A DNA stretch of 64,000 nucleotides from Thiohalocapsa sp. ML1 (GCF_001469165.1 NZ_JABX01000001.1:186001-250000), one strand, 5' to 3'; positions 15,773 to 24,652 are shown, counted from the first letter of the stretch. Notes: a model not told the origin generated them from the sequence alone. Numbers and translations: made by a program.

Positions 15773-17068
15773 ATGACCAGCCTGCACCACTTCCCGACGC
15801 GCACAATCACCGCAGCCATCGTCGCGATTTGCGCCTCAAGCAACACCGTCGCATCCGGCTTTGCGGTGCCCGAGCTCTCCACCGCTGGCGTGGGCACGGC
15901 CAACGCCCTCGTCGCCAACCCGGAGGAGCGCGGCGCCATCGCGTACAACCCGGCGGCGATGGCCTTTCACGAAGAGAGCACCATCAACCTCGGCATGCTG
16001 CTGTTGAATCCCGACCTCAGCGTCAACATCCCGGGCGGCGGCGGCGACGCCACCACAGCGGATTGGTTTGTGGCACCGATGGCACAAATCGCCATTCGCA
16101 TCGACGACCGCTGGTCCGCCGGGCTCGGCGTCACGGCCCCCTTCGGGCTGGAGACGCGCTGGGCGCTGAATACCTTCCCCCAGCTCACCGGAGTTGTTCC
16201 GGGCACGAATATCCCGCTCAGCCCGCAGCCGACGCAGAGCAAGCTTGAGATCGTCGACTTCACGCCGACCGTGACCTACAAGGTCGCGCCCGAGTTTGCC
16301 GTGTCCGCCGGTGCCGATATCTACTGGGCGAGGGCCGCCCAGCTCGATTCCTCGATTTCGCAGATGGAGGGCGACGGCTCGGGCCTCGGCTTCAACCTGA
16401 GCGCGATGTACGTCAAGGACCGCTTCAGCGCCGGCGTCAACTTCCATTCCGCTTCCACGCTCGATCTACAGGGCAACTTCACGGCACTGGATCGGCGGCT
16501 GGTCATGGGGGGCATGAGTCCCAGCCAAACAGCCGAGCTGGACCTGGACCTGCCCTGGCGACTGCAGCTCGGCGTGCGCTATGAATTCATCCCGGACAAG
16601 TTTGCCGTGGAATTCGACTGGACCCGAACCGGCTGGAGCGAGTTCGAGGAGATCAAGATCGTCGGCGATCTGAACGGCTCGATCCTGAGCGATGATCAGA
16701 ATCAGTGGACCGACGCGAATGCCTATCGCGTCGGCGCCACGTACAACTTGACTGAGGCGACGCAGCTACGCTTCGGCTACTCCTTCGACGAGACACCGCA
16801 GGGCGACAAGTACTTCAGCGCCCGCGTGCCGGACAACGACCGTCACCTGTTCGGCTTCGGCGTCGCCCACAAGCTGAACGACCGCGTGCACGTTGAGCTC
16901 GGCTACATGTACGTGAAGCTGGAAGACCGCGACTTCCGCAGCACGCGCCCGTACGACCGGGCCACCGCGCCGGCCGACATCAACGGCACGACGGCGCTGA
17001 GCGGCAAGTATGAGAGCGATGTTCAGCTCATCGGCCTGGAGATCAGCACCTCGTTCGACGCCTTCTGA
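15773..17068 (+). CDS. FadL/OmpP1 family outer-membrane channel
   Basis: A 431-residue outer-membrane beta-barrel of the FadL family, which imports long-chain fatty acids or other hydrophobic compounds. The signal peptide runs to about residue 26 (AAIVAICASSNTVASGFAVP). The mature N-terminus GFAVPELSTAGVGTANA and the NPAAMAF motif are the FadL hallmarks, here including EERGAIAYNPAAMAFHEEST. The protein ends in Phe (TSFDAF), as outer-membrane proteins do. It is a single gene followed by a strong terminator at 17136. Confidence 0.9.
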   Translation: MTSLHHFPTRTITAAIVAICASSNTVASGFAVPELSTAGVGTANALVANPEERGAIAYNPAAMAFHEESTINLGMLLLNPDLSVNIPGGGGDATTADWFVAPMAQIAIRIDDRWSAGLGVTAPFGLETRWALNTFPQLTGVVPGTNIPLSPQPTQSKLEIVDFTPTVTYKVAPEFAVSAGADIYWARAAQLDSSISQMEGDGSGLGFNLSAMYVKDRFSAGVNFHSASTLDLQGNFTALDRRLVMGGMSPSQTAELDLDLPWRLQLGVRYEFIPDKFAVEFDWTRTGWSEFEEIKIVGDLNGSILSDDQNQWTDANAYRVGATYNLTEATQLRFGYSFDETPQGDKYFSARVPDNDRHLFGFGVAHKLNDRVHVELGYMYVKLEDRDFRSTRPYDRATAPADINGTTALSGKYESDVQLIGLEISTSFDAF

Positions 17069-17135
17069 TCATCGCCACCGGCCAACGCCGGCCTGCCACT
17101 GTCCCCCAAGGCGCGACACCAGTCGCGCAACCTTT

Positions 17136-17168
17136 AAGGCCGCCCCACCTTGGGGACGGCCTTTTTTT
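17136..17168 (+). terminator. Rho-independent terminator after fadL
   Basis: An AAGGCCG-CCCC arm pairs with GGGG-ACGGCCTT around a CACCTT-type loop, followed by a run of seven T. It lies 68 bp after the FadL stop codon. Confidence 0.85.
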
Positions 17169-17265
17169 ATCGGCTGACGGCGCAAAGAGAGCCGTGCCAA
17201 AGGGTGCGATCAGGCTGTCGGCAACGAAGCTCAGCGTGCGACGCAGCGCCCCCGATGGGCATAGG

Positions 17266-17745
17266 TCAGATATACAGGCAGATGTCGCTGTCGCCAGCGA
17301 ACTCAAAGAACGAGGCGGCGCCGGCATACTCAATGCCGTCGATGAACTCGGCGGTGTCCATGTCGAACAGGTCAACGGTCATTTGGCAGGCGATGAGCTT
17401 GACCTCGGCCTCCTGACAGAGATCGCGCAGTTGGTCGACGCTGGCGACGCCCTTCGCCTTCATCTTCTGCTTCATCATGGCCGTCATCATGCCCTGCATG
17501 CCGGGCAGCGCGAGGCCGAGCACCGGGAACCACTTGTCCATGCCCATGGGCATCGGCATGCCCGGGTTGCCGAGGGGCGTAACCTCCAGCGCCAGCTTTT
17601 TCTTTAGGAGCTGCAGACCGTAGAAGGTGAAGAAGATCTGCGTCTGATACCCGAGGGCCGCGGCCGTGGATGCGAGGATGAAGGGGGGGTAGGCCCAGTC
17701 GAGGGAGCCCTTGGTGGCGATGATCGCCAGCTTCTTTTCTTCCAT
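17266..17745 (-). CDS. dsrE2: DsrE2 family sulfur-relay protein
   Basis: A 159-residue DsrE/DsrF/DrsH-like protein. MEEKKLAIIATKGSLDWAYP begins the fold; a hydrophobic stretch and the Met-rich PMPMGMDKW segment lie in the middle. The conserved Cys is in KLIACQMTVDLFDM, with a second at DICLYI. In Allochromatium vinosum DsrE2 acts with Rhd and TusA in cytoplasmic sulfane-sulfur transfer during sulfur oxidation, probably at the membrane. Here it is the last gene of an rhd-tusA-dsrE2 cluster on the minus strand. Confidence 0.9.
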   Translation of the reverse strand: MEEKKLAIIATKGSLDWAYPPFILASTAAALGYQTQIFFTFYGLQLLKKKLALEVTPLGNPGMPMPMGMDKWFPVLGLALPGMQGMMTAMMKQKMKAKGVASVDQLRDLCQEAEVKLIACQMTVDLFDMDTAEFIDGIEYAGAASFFEFAGDSDICLYI

Positions 17746-17880
17746 CGTGTCCTCCGAAGCGGACCGGCGAAGGTCCTGTGTTGTCGTTGGCGGAAGAGCG
17801 CTCGCTCAGCGGAACGCCCGTGACGTGGGGACGAGCACCCGGTTGAGCGCTCGGCGAGGACTTGCGGCGATCGCGCGTCT

Positions 17881-18111
17881 TTAGGACTTGCGGATCAAAA
17901 AGTGGAACTTGCCGCCGTCTTCCTTGGACTCCATCAGCTCGTTGCCGGTCTGCTTGGCGAAGGCGTCGAAGTCCTTCACCGAGCCCGGATCGGTGGCGAT
18001 GACGTGCAGGATCTGGCCGCCCGTCATGCCGTTCAGCGTCTTCTTCGCCCGCAGGATAGGCAGCGGGCAGTTGAGGCCACTGGCATCCAGTTCCTGGTCG
18101 AATTCCGCCAT
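17881..18111 (-). CDS. tusA: TusA family sulfurtransferase
   Basis: A 76-residue sulfur carrier. The CPxP motif is present in LDASGLNCPLPILRAKKTLN, with the persulfide-bearing Cys at residue 15. The rest (GGQILHVIATDPGSVKDFDA) is typical. TusA accepts sulfur from rhodanese or cysteine desulfurase and passes it to DsrE-type proteins, feeding sulfur oxidation, thiouridine or cofactor synthesis. It lies between rhd and dsrE2, with 163 bp to rhd and 135 bp to dsrE2, so internal promoters or processing are possible. Confidence 0.93.
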   Translation of the reverse strand: MAEFDQELDASGLNCPLPILRAKKTLNGMTGGQILHVIATDPGSVKDFDAFAKQTGNELMESKEDGGKFHFLIRKS

Positions 18112-18274
18112 ATCGAGTACCTCCGCAGTGGGGTTGGGTGGGGGTTGCCGATTAAGTATTTCAGCAACAGCAAAGATTCTGATTATTAGGCAAAAACCCC
18201 TCTCGACGCAACTTCCGCGAGCGGCCCGCGGCCGGGTTTGCGATCGGGGCTCGTGCCGGCCGGGGCGGAACCCA

Positions 18275-18601
18275 TCAACCGCCGGTCAGATGCCCGATGT
18301 CGTACCCATGCCGGGCCCAGGCGATGATGCCGCCGCGCAGGTTGAGCGCCTTATCGTAACCTTGCTGGGCAAGGTACTGGCACGCATGGTAGGAGCGCGC
18401 GCCGCTGCGGCAGTACAGCACGAACGCTTGGTCCTTGGGCAGCTCCTCCATGCGCACCGGCAGCACATGCATCGGAATATGCTTGGCATTGGGGATGGCG
18501 CCCTGCGCGACCTCGGCCGGGGTCCGGATGTCCACCAGCAGCAGGTCTTCACCGTCGGCGAGCCGTGCCCGAAGCGATTCTGAATCGATCTCGTTGACCA
18601 C
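18275..18601 (-). CDS. rhd: Single-domain rhodanese
   Basis: A 108-residue cytoplasmic sulfurtransferase of the GlpE type. The active-site loop is VLYCRSGARSYHACQYL, with catalytic Cys and a six-residue loop; the N-terminal LLVDIRTPAEVAQGAIPNA is the CH2A motif. It moves sulfane sulfur to TusA in the same cluster. It reads divergently from cysG. No signal peptide is present. Confidence 0.92.
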   Translation of the reverse strand: MVNEIDSESLRARLADGEDLLLVDIRTPAEVAQGAIPNAKHIPMHVLPVRMEELPKDQAFVLYCRSGARSYHACQYLAQQGYDKALNLRGGIIAWARHGYDIGHLTGG

Positions 18602-18801
18602 GAAACTACCTACACTTTACCCAAGCAATTAAGTATATTAATGAATTTGCACAGACTCGGCAAATGGAGCCGTCGCGCAGCGCGGATCGCGCTGCGCGCC
18701 TGCGGCAAACGGCCAAGCGACGGACGCTGCCCCGGTCTGCCGGCACGCGCCCGCGACGACGTGCTTCCCATCAACAGCGAACCACTGCCGCGATCTACCT
18801 G

Positions 18802-20235
18802 ATGGACCTGTTACCGATCTTCCTCGATGTCAAGAACGAGCCCTGCCTCGTGGTGGGCGGTGGCCCCATCGCCCTGCGCAAGCTCGAAAACCTACGCCGC
18901 GCCGGCGCCCGCGTGCGCCTGGTGTCGCCGGCATTGGTGCCGGACCTCGCGCGCCTGGTCGCGGCGGACGCGACCCTCACCTGGTTCGAGCGGCGCTTCC
19001 AGGACGAAGACCTGCTCGACGTCCGACTCGCCATCGCTGCAACGGATGACCGGCGTGTGAACCGACATATTGCAGCGCTCGCCAAGGCCGCCAAGGTGCC
19101 GGTCAACGTCGCGGATCAGCCGGAGGATTGCAGCTTCATCATGCCCTCGGTGATCGACCGCTCACCGGTGGTGGTGGCCGTCTCCACCGGCACGGCGTCG
19201 CCGGTGCTCGCGCGCATGATCCGCGCCCGGCTCGAGTCCCTGGTACCGGCCGGCTACGGACGGCTCGCGACCCTCTGCGCCCGTTATCGCGACCGGGTCA
19301 AGGAACGCTTCGAGCGCCAGCGCGACCGCCGCCGCTTCTGGGATCGCGTCCTGCAGGGCGGGGTCGCGGAGCGGGTCTTTTCCGGGCATCTTGACGAGGC
19401 AGACGCGGCGATGGAGCGCGAGCTCGCGGCCGGCGGCAACCCCACCGACATGGGCGAGGTCTACCTGGTGGGCGCCGGCCCCGGCGACCCGGACCTGCTC
19501 ACCTTCCGCGCGTTGCGGCTGATGCAGCAGGCGGACGTCGTGGTCTACGACCGGCTGGTCGCAAAGCCGATCATCGACATGGTCCGCCGCGATGCCGAGC
19601 ACATTTACGTGGGCAAGGAGCGCAACAAGCACACGATGCGTCAGGAGGAGATCAACGCGCTGCTCGCGCGTCTCGCGAAAGAAGGCCACCGCGTCCTGCG
19701 CCTCAAGGGCGGCGATCCGTTCATTTTCGGCCGCGGCGGCGAGGAGATCGACACGCTGGCCGCCGAGGGCGTGCCCTTCCAAGTGGTCCCCGGCATCACG
19801 GCTGCGAACGGCTGCGCCTGCTATGCCGGCATCCCGCTGACCCACCGCGACTGCGCGCAGTCCGTCACCTTCGTCACCGGGCATCTCAAGGACGGCACCA
19901 TCAACCTGAACTGGCCCCAGCTCGCGCAGCCGAACCAGACCGTCGTCTTCTACATGGGCCTGGTGGGGCTGCGGGTCATCGTGGCGCAGTTGCTCGAGCA
20001 CGGCGTCTCACCGGACATGCCGGTGGCCCTGGTGCAGCAGGGCACGACGCACATGCAGAAGGTCTATGCCGGCACCTTGGGGAGCATCGTCGCGCGGGTC
20101 GAGCAGGACCCGCCGGTGCCGCCGACGCTCATCATTGTCGGCGAGGTCGTGAACCTGCGCGACAAGCTGAGCTGGTTCAGCACCATTCCAGACCCGGAGC
20201 AGGGGGCGACAACCCCCCTGCTGCCCGGCGACTGA
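18802..20235 (+). CDS. cysG: Siroheme synthase
   Basis: A 477-residue three-activity enzyme: SAM-dependent uroporphyrinogen-III methylation, precorrin-2 dehydrogenation and ferrochelation to siroheme. Residues about 1-210 are the Rossmann dehydrogenase/chelatase (CLVVGGGPIALRKLENLRRA). From about residue 217 the methyltransferase begins (VYLVGAGPGDPDLLTFRALR), with VLRLKGGDPFIFGRGGEE and FVTGHLKDG. The ATG at 18802 gives the standard start MDLLPIFLDV, so the longer upstream frame is rejected. Siroheme serves the dissimilatory and assimilatory sulfite reductases, fitting the sulfur genes next to it. Confidence 0.95.
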   Translation: MDLLPIFLDVKNEPCLVVGGGPIALRKLENLRRAGARVRLVSPALVPDLARLVAADATLTWFERRFQDEDLLDVRLAIAATDDRRVNRHIAALAKAAKVPVNVADQPEDCSFIMPSVIDRSPVVVAVSTGTASPVLARMIRARLESLVPAGYGRLATLCARYRDRVKERFERQRDRRRFWDRVLQGGVAERVFSGHLDEADAAMERELAAGGNPTDMGEVYLVGAGPGDPDLLTFRALRLMQQADVVVYDRLVAKPIIDMVRRDAEHIYVGKERNKHTMRQEEINALLARLAKEGHRVLRLKGGDPFIFGRGGEEIDTLAAEGVPFQVVPGITAANGCACYAGIPLTHRDCAQSVTFVTGHLKDGTINLNWPQLAQPNQTVVFYMGLVGLRVIVAQLLEHGVSPDMPVALVQQGTTHMQKVYAGTLGSIVARVEQDPPVPPTLIIVGEVVNLRDKLSWFSTIPDPEQGATTPLLPGD

Positions 20236-20259
20236 CTGACGGCGCTCGGGTCACACGGA

Positions 20260-21111
20260 TTGCGCGCTCGACGCCGTTCGCCACGGCTCCCATCGCCGGT
20301 CGCGCCAAGGGCACTGCCGCCTCGCGCCGGCGCCAGACCTACCGTGGCCTGGATACTCGGGCTCGCGCTGCTGCTGCCGGCGATACTGTCCGCGCAGCCG
20401 ATCTCCGAGGTCGAACGCGCCACGCTGCGCCTGGGCGTGTCCGCAAGCGGCGCACCGCTCGCGTTCTTCGATCAGGGGGTGCTGCGCGGGCTGATCGTGG
20501 ACCTGGCCCGGGCGCTCGCGGAAACGCTGGACCGTGAGCTCCAGGTACAGGAGATGCCGGAGGCGCGCCTTGTAGACGCGCTGCGTGGCGGGCGCCTCGA
20601 CCTGATCCTATCGACGCTGCCGGAGACAGATCTCGCAGCGCTAGGATTGGCCGCGAGCACGCCGCTGTTCGAGACGGGGCAGATGGCGCTGATCCGGACA
20701 GAGGACATTGGCCGCTTCGGCCGTCCGGTGGACCTGATCATCACCGACGCCCGCGTCGGCTACCAGCAGGGCACCGCCGGTGCGCGCTTCGTGCAGTCCG
20801 GCATGCCACAGGCGGAGCGGGTGCCCTTCGCCGACGTGGACCTCGGCATCGAGGCACTGCGGCGCGGCGACGTGGATGTCTTCATCCACGAGGCACCAAC
20901 CGTCTGGGCCGTCGCCACCGACGGCGCCGAGGCGCAACTGCTGGGGATCTTTCAGCCGCTCACGGATGCCCGGGCGGCCTGGATCGTCCGTGCCGAGGAT
21001 CAACTGCTGCGCGCCGGCATTGAGCTGGTGCTGCGGCAGTGGCGGGAAACGGGGCAGCTCAACCGCATCGTGAACCGCTGGATTCCGCTGCGGGTGCAGG
21101 TGGCGCCGTGA
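20260..21111 (+). CDS. Periplasmic solute-binding protein (SBP_bac_3-like)
   Basis: A family 3 extracellular solute-binding-like protein, most similar to amino-acid-type binding proteins (LRLGVSASGAPLAFFDQGVL, GLIVDLARALAETLDRELQV, ADVDLGIEALRRGDVDVFI). A hydrophobic signal segment (AWILGLALLLPAILSAQP) precedes the domain. The first possible start is a TTG at 20260; a GTG at 20344 just before the signal segment is an alternative and would give 255 residues. No permease gene adjoins it, so it may be an orphan sensor or transport component. It lies 24 bp after cysG in the same direction and may be cotranscribed. Confidence 0.7.
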   Translation: MRARRRSPRLPSPVAPRALPPRAGARPTVAWILGLALLLPAILSAQPISEVERATLRLGVSASGAPLAFFDQGVLRGLIVDLARALAETLDRELQVQEMPEARLVDALRGGRLDLILSTLPETDLAALGLAASTPLFETGQMALIRTEDIGRFGRPVDLIITDARVGYQQGTAGARFVQSGMPQAERVPFADVDLGIEALRRGDVDVFIHEAPTVWAVATDGAEAQLLGIFQPLTDARAAWIVRAEDQLLRAGIELVLRQWRETGQLNRIVNRWIPLRVQVAP

Positions 21112-21125
21112 GTCCGTTGCGGAAC

Positions 21126-21800
21126 TCAGGGTGCAGGCACGACCGTGGTCAGACCCAACGACTCCCAAGCCTGCATGCCGCCCCGATACCACTTGATGCG
21201 ATGCGCCGGATAACCCATCCCGATCAGAGCCTTGATGTTGGTCGGCGACTGCCCGCACCAGGCACCGTTGCAGAAGAATACCAGGGTCTTGACGCCGTCG
21301 AAGCTCCAGATGCCGTCGGCACGGGCGGCACCGAGCTCCAGTTGCAACAGCTCCGCGATCTGCCCCGGCGTCGCATGCGCCGGATCGAGCCGCGTGTAGG
21401 CGATGTGTATCGCACCGGGGATGGTGCCGCGGGCCACCCAGTCGGCGCTGCGCGAGTCGATGAGCAGCACCTGCGCATCTCCGCCGGCGATGCGCTGCAT
21501 GTAGTCGAGCACCTCCAGCTCGCCGACGGTCTCGACCCCCGGCGCCACCTGCATGGGCTGGATGCAGTACGGCGGGCACGGCCGCGCCGTCTGATCGTAG
21601 GGCGGGACGATGCGGTGGGTCGGGTCCTGATAACGCAGCACCGGAATGGTTTCACCCCCCACCGGCATCTCGATATAGGGCAGCTCCTCGGTGATCTTGA
21701 CGCTCAGGTTATCGAGATCGAACACATCCTCCGATGTATCGGCGGCGACTAACCAGCCCGGCCAGCACAGCCCCAGCACCACCAATGCCCGCGCAAACAT
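21126..21800 (-). CDS. Exported rhodanese-domain protein
   Basis: A 224-residue periplasmic protein with a rhodanese fold. The ATG at 21800 follows an AAGGGG ribosome site and opens a signal peptide (MFARALVVLGLCWPGWLVAA). An upstream in-frame ATG at 21824 would overlap the start of the divergent gene. The domain spans about residues 110-222: LLIDSRSADWVARGTIPGAI and the active-site loop FFCNGAWCGQSPTNIKAL, with Cys in CNGAWCG. Two extra Cys (RPCPPYCIQ) lie in the N-terminal region. It is divergent from a thioredoxin-like gene, suggesting joint handling of periplasmic thiols or sulfane sulfur. Confidence 0.82.
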   Translation of the reverse strand: MFARALVVLGLCWPGWLVAADTSEDVFDLDNLSVKITEELPYIEMPVGGETIPVLRYQDPTHRIVPPYDQTARPCPPYCIQPMQVAPGVETVGELEVLDYMQRIAGGDAQVLLIDSRSADWVARGTIPGAIHIAYTRLDPAHATPGQIAELLQLELGAARADGIWSFDGVKTLVFFCNGAWCGQSPTNIKALIGMGYPAHRIKWYRGGMQAWESLGLTTVVPAP

Positions 21801-21822
21801 CAAGCCCCTTCGGAGCCATGCC

Positions 21823-22368
21823 ATGACGACACCTGACGCCCCCGCCCAGACAACGCCAGAGAGCGGCCGGCCGCACCGCCGGAAGTGGCGCGGATTGCTC
21901 GTCAATCTGGCCATCGTGTTGGTCATTTTCTTTGGAGTCCAGTGGTTCAAGTCGCGGCCGCTCGCGTCCGGCGCCGCACCGCCGCTGGTCGCTGCGACCG
22001 TCGGCGGCGCCCGTGTGGACCTTGCCGCGCTGCGTGGCGCGCCGGTGCTGGTGCACTTCTGGGCGACATGGTGCCCCACCTGCAAGCTTGAGGAAGGCAG
22101 CGTCGACGCCATCCGCCAGGACTATCAGGTCATCACCGTCGCGATGCAATCCGGCGGAGAGCGCGAAGTGGCTGGATACCTCGGTGAGCGCGGCCTAGGC
22201 TTCGATGCCATCGCCGACCCCTACGGCGAGATCGCCACCGCCTGGGGCGTACCCGCGGTGCCGGCGAGCTTCGTCGTAGACGGGGACGGACAGATCCATT
22301 CGCGCAGCGTCGGCTACACCCCGGGCGTCGCACTGCGCGGTCGTCTGTGGGCCGCCGACGGCGAGTAG
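21823..22368 (+). CDS. Membrane-anchored thioredoxin-like protein (ScsD/TlpA type)
   Basis: A 181-residue thiol-disulfide protein facing the periplasm. After a short basic N-terminus one transmembrane helix (GLLVNLAIVLVIFFGVQWF) anchors it. The thioredoxin domain has the active site FWATWCPTCKLEEG (WCPTC) and the cis-Pro loop VPAVPASFVVDGDGQI. The motif is closest to ScsD/DsbE-like proteins. The start at 21823 follows a CGGAG ribosome site and lies only 23 bp from the start of the divergent rhodanese gene. Confidence 0.87.
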   Translation: MTTPDAPAQTTPESGRPHRRKWRGLLVNLAIVLVIFFGVQWFKSRPLASGAAPPLVAATVGGARVDLAALRGAPVLVHFWATWCPTCKLEEGSVDAIRQDYQVITVAMQSGGEREVAGYLGERGLGFDAIADPYGEIATAWGVPAVPASFVVDGDGQIHSRSVGYTPGVALRGRLWAADGE

Positions 22369-22472
22369 CCGCGTCCGCAAGAACGCCGGCACAAGCACTG
22401 GAGCGTTGCGGCAAGCCGGTCCGCGGCTATAATTCCGCGCATATTAGAAGACACCGATACGGGAGCACCGAC

Positions 22473-22733
22473 ATGCCCACTTACGATTACCGCTGCGCGT
22501 CCAACGGCCGCATCGTCGAGGTCAGCCACCGCATGAGCGAGAAGCTCAGCACTTGGGGCGAGCTGTGCGAGCGCGCGAACCTGGACTGCGGCGACACACC
22601 GCGGGACACCCCCGTGCAGCGCCTCGCCACCGGCGGCAACGTCATCGCGAGCAACAGCTTGGGCAGTGGCTTCGGCCCCGCGCCCGCCTGCGGTTCCGGC
22701 GGCTGCGGCGGCGGCATGTGCGGGCTCAACTGA
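22473..22733 (+). CDS. FmdB-type zinc-ribbon protein
   Basis: An 86-residue protein beginning MPTYDYRCASNGRIVEVSHR, the FmdB-family N-terminus. The usual second CxxC of the ribbon is altered: cysteines occur as LCERANLDCGD and as a C-terminal ACGSGGCGGGMCGLN cluster. The Gly-Cys tail is common in these proteins. FmdB was named as a putative regulator, but its role is unclear. The ATG at 22473 follows GGGAG. A terminator is found at 22765. Confidence 0.78.
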   Translation: MPTYDYRCASNGRIVEVSHRMSEKLSTWGELCERANLDCGDTPRDTPVQRLATGGNVIASNSLGSGFGPAPACGSGGCGGGMCGLN

Positions 22734-22764
22734 CCGCAACGCGCCGAAGCTCGCTAGACCCGAA

Positions 22765-22788
22765 GGGCCGCACGAAGCGGCCCTTTTT
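22765..22788 (+). terminator. Rho-independent terminator
   Basis: GGGCCGC and GCGGCCC pair around an ACGAA loop and are followed by TTTTT. It ends the FmdB-type gene and lies directly at the 3' end of soeC on the other strand. Confidence 0.85.
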
Positions 22789-22791
22789 CGT

Positions 22792-23772
22792 TCAGGCGAT
22801 GCTCTGGTAGTACAGGTTCTGCGGGTGCTGCGCCTCGGCGAAGAAGTACCAGCGCTCCGCGACCAGCCCCAAGTACTGAATCAGGAAGGCGGCGATGGGC
22901 AGCGTCGGCGATTCGAGCACGTAGGACACCGCGATCAACAACAGCGGTATCGGGAACACCAGCACCAGGAAGGCGATGCGCACCATGCGCAGGAGCTCCG
23001 GACTCTGATGATGGAAGAACTCGCGGGTATTGAACGAGCCGGCGGTGAAGCCCTGGGACTTCTGCACGATCTTGTTGTGGCGGATGCCGATGGCGGTCTG
23101 CAGCGTGCTCTTGTGCTTGAGCGTGGCGTTGCGCAGCAGCGAGGCGGTGCGCGTGCCGAGCGCCAGCAATGTGAAAGCCACGGCCCAGGTGCCGTAGAAG
23201 CCGACCAGATGATTGCCGAGGTAGGCCGAGTACGCCGCCGCGAGCATGAAGCCGGAAGCCAGACCGAGAAAGGTGAAGTTGGCGATGGTGTACGGCGAGT
23301 GCCATTCTTCCAGGAACTTGACGCTCGCGTAAATCATGCCGGTGCAGACGAAGAGCGCGAACGCGACCAATACCCCCAAGAAGCCGAGCAGCATCGTCGC
23401 ATCAATAGGCAAGGTTCCGTCACCGGCGACGAACCACGGCTGGGTGAGCCCGAGGAAATGCAAAAGCCCATAGAAGAACACCACCGCCATCATCATCGGC
23501 AGCACGATGACCTCCCGCGACAGCCAAGAGGTGCGCCACTTGCTCGCCGCGCGCCACGCCCGCTCCGGGCGCCCGAGGTGGAAGAAAGACGCACCGAGTC
23601 CGGCGATCAGCAGCAACAAGGCCAGGGCACTGCCGACGGTGTAGAACTCTGCGCCCTGCGGCTCGATGAGCTTGATGCTCGCATAGAGCTGGCCCGTAAA
23701 CAGCGCGAGGAATAGGCCCTGCCCCGCGCCGAGCAGCGTGGTCAGGAAGATGACGGAGAAGGCTGGATGCAT
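22792..23772 (-). CDS. soeC: Sulfite dehydrogenase membrane subunit
   Basis: A 326-residue polytopic protein of the DmsC family with about eight hydrophobic segments (FSVIFLTTLLGAGQGLFLAL at the start). It anchors the SoeAB catalytic pair on the cytoplasmic side of the membrane and passes electrons to the quinone pool. HLGRPERAWRAASKWRTSWL is the characteristic DmsC/SoeC loop. Length matches SoeC of Allochromatium vinosum as I recall it. It is separated from soeB by 116 bp made mostly of 7-bp CTAG-type repeats, which may weaken cotranscription. Confidence 0.87.
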   Translation of the reverse strand: MHPAFSVIFLTTLLGAGQGLFLALFTGQLYASIKLIEPQGAEFYTVGSALALLLLIAGLGASFFHLGRPERAWRAASKWRTSWLSREVIVLPMMMAVVFFYGLLHFLGLTQPWFVAGDGTLPIDATMLLGFLGVLVAFALFVCTGMIYASVKFLEEWHSPYTIANFTFLGLASGFMLAAAYSAYLGNHLVGFYGTWAVAFTLLALGTRTASLLRNATLKHKSTLQTAIGIRHNKIVQKSQGFTAGSFNTREFFHHQSPELLRMVRIAFLVLVFPIPLLLIAVSYVLESPTLPIAAFLIQYLGLVAERWYFFAEAQHPQNLYYQSIA

Positions 23773-23781
23773 TTTTTGAGG

Positions 23782-23881
23782 ACCTAGGAGCTAGGGGCTG
23801 GGGGCTAGGAGGAGTCCGGTGCCCGGGAGCCGGCATGATCTGCTGATCTGCCTAGCACCTAGCACCTAGCACCTAGCACCT
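23782..23881. repeat. CTAG heptamer repeats between soeB and soeC
   Basis: Two groups of 7-bp tandem repeats fill this gap: CTAGGAG/CTAGGGG-type units near 23783-23812 and four CTAGCAC units at about 23851-23880. They belong to the same repeat class as the array at 31739. No hairpin-T terminator is seen. Confidence 0.75.
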
Positions 23882-23888
23882 GATTTCG

Positions 23889-24611
23889 TTACCAAGTGAC
23901 ATCGTCGAGCGTCTCTTCACCGGTATAGACGGTGATGTCTTCCTTCGTCAGCGGGTTGTCGGCACGCTGGAGCTCATCCTCGCTGATGTGCATGCGCGTC
24001 TTCTGCCGCGGCAGGTAGTGGTTGGCCGGCTTGGTGCCCCACTCGGGCATCAGCGCATAGCCGCCGCGCTCGCGGATGGCGACCGACACCTCCGAGTCTG
24101 GGTCATGCACATCCCCGTAAAGCCGCGCACTGGTCGGGCAGGCGAGCACGCAGGCGGGCTTGCGCTCACGCTCGGGCAGGGACTGGTCGGTGATGCGGTC
24201 GATGCAGAGCGTGCACTTCTTCATCACTTGCTGCTGCTCGTCGAGCTCGCGCACGCCGTAGGGGCAGGCCCAGGAGCAATACTTGCAGCCGATGCACTTG
24301 TCGTAGTCCACCAGCACGACGCCGTTGTCCTCGCGCTTGTAGCTGGCGCCGGTGGGACAAACGGGCACGCAAGGCGGCTCCTCGCAATGCAGGCAGGACT
24401 TCGGAAAGTGCACCGTCTCCGTATTCGGATAGGAGCCGACCTCGAAGGTCTGGACGCGATTGAAGAAGGTGCCCGTCGGGTCAGGCCCGTACGGGTTCTC
24501 ATCCACCATCGGCCCGGCCCAGCCGGAGGTGTTCCACTGCTTGCAGGAGGTCACGCAGGCATGGCAGCCGACGCAGACGTTCAGATCGATTACGAGGGCG
24601 AGTTGGGTCAT
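23889..24611 (-). CDS. soeB: Sulfite dehydrogenase iron-sulfur subunit
   Basis: A 240-residue ferredoxin-like subunit with four cysteine groups for four [4Fe-4S] clusters: CVGCHACVTSCKQWN, CLHCEEPPCVPVCPTGA, CIGCKYCSWACPYGV and CTLCIDRI with a later CVLACP. It carries electrons from the molybdenum subunit SoeA to SoeC. No Tat or Sec signal is present, which supports a cytoplasmic enzyme (Soe) rather than periplasmic polysulfide or tetrathionate reductase. It is split from soeA by a separate four-helix-bundle gene with repeats. Confidence 0.9.
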   Translation of the reverse strand: MTQLALVIDLNVCVGCHACVTSCKQWNTSGWAGPMVDENPYGPDPTGTFFNRVQTFEVGSYPNTETVHFPKSCLHCEEPPCVPVCPTGASYKREDNGVVLVDYDKCIGCKYCSWACPYGVRELDEQQQVMKKCTLCIDRITDQSLPERERKPACVLACPTSARLYGDVHDPDSEVSVAIRERGGYALMPEWGTKPANHYLPRQKTRMHISEDELQRADNPLTKEDITVYTGEETLDDVTW

Positions 24612-24652
24612 TGGACTACCGATATCGGAAAACTTGAGAATTCGGTTGGGGA

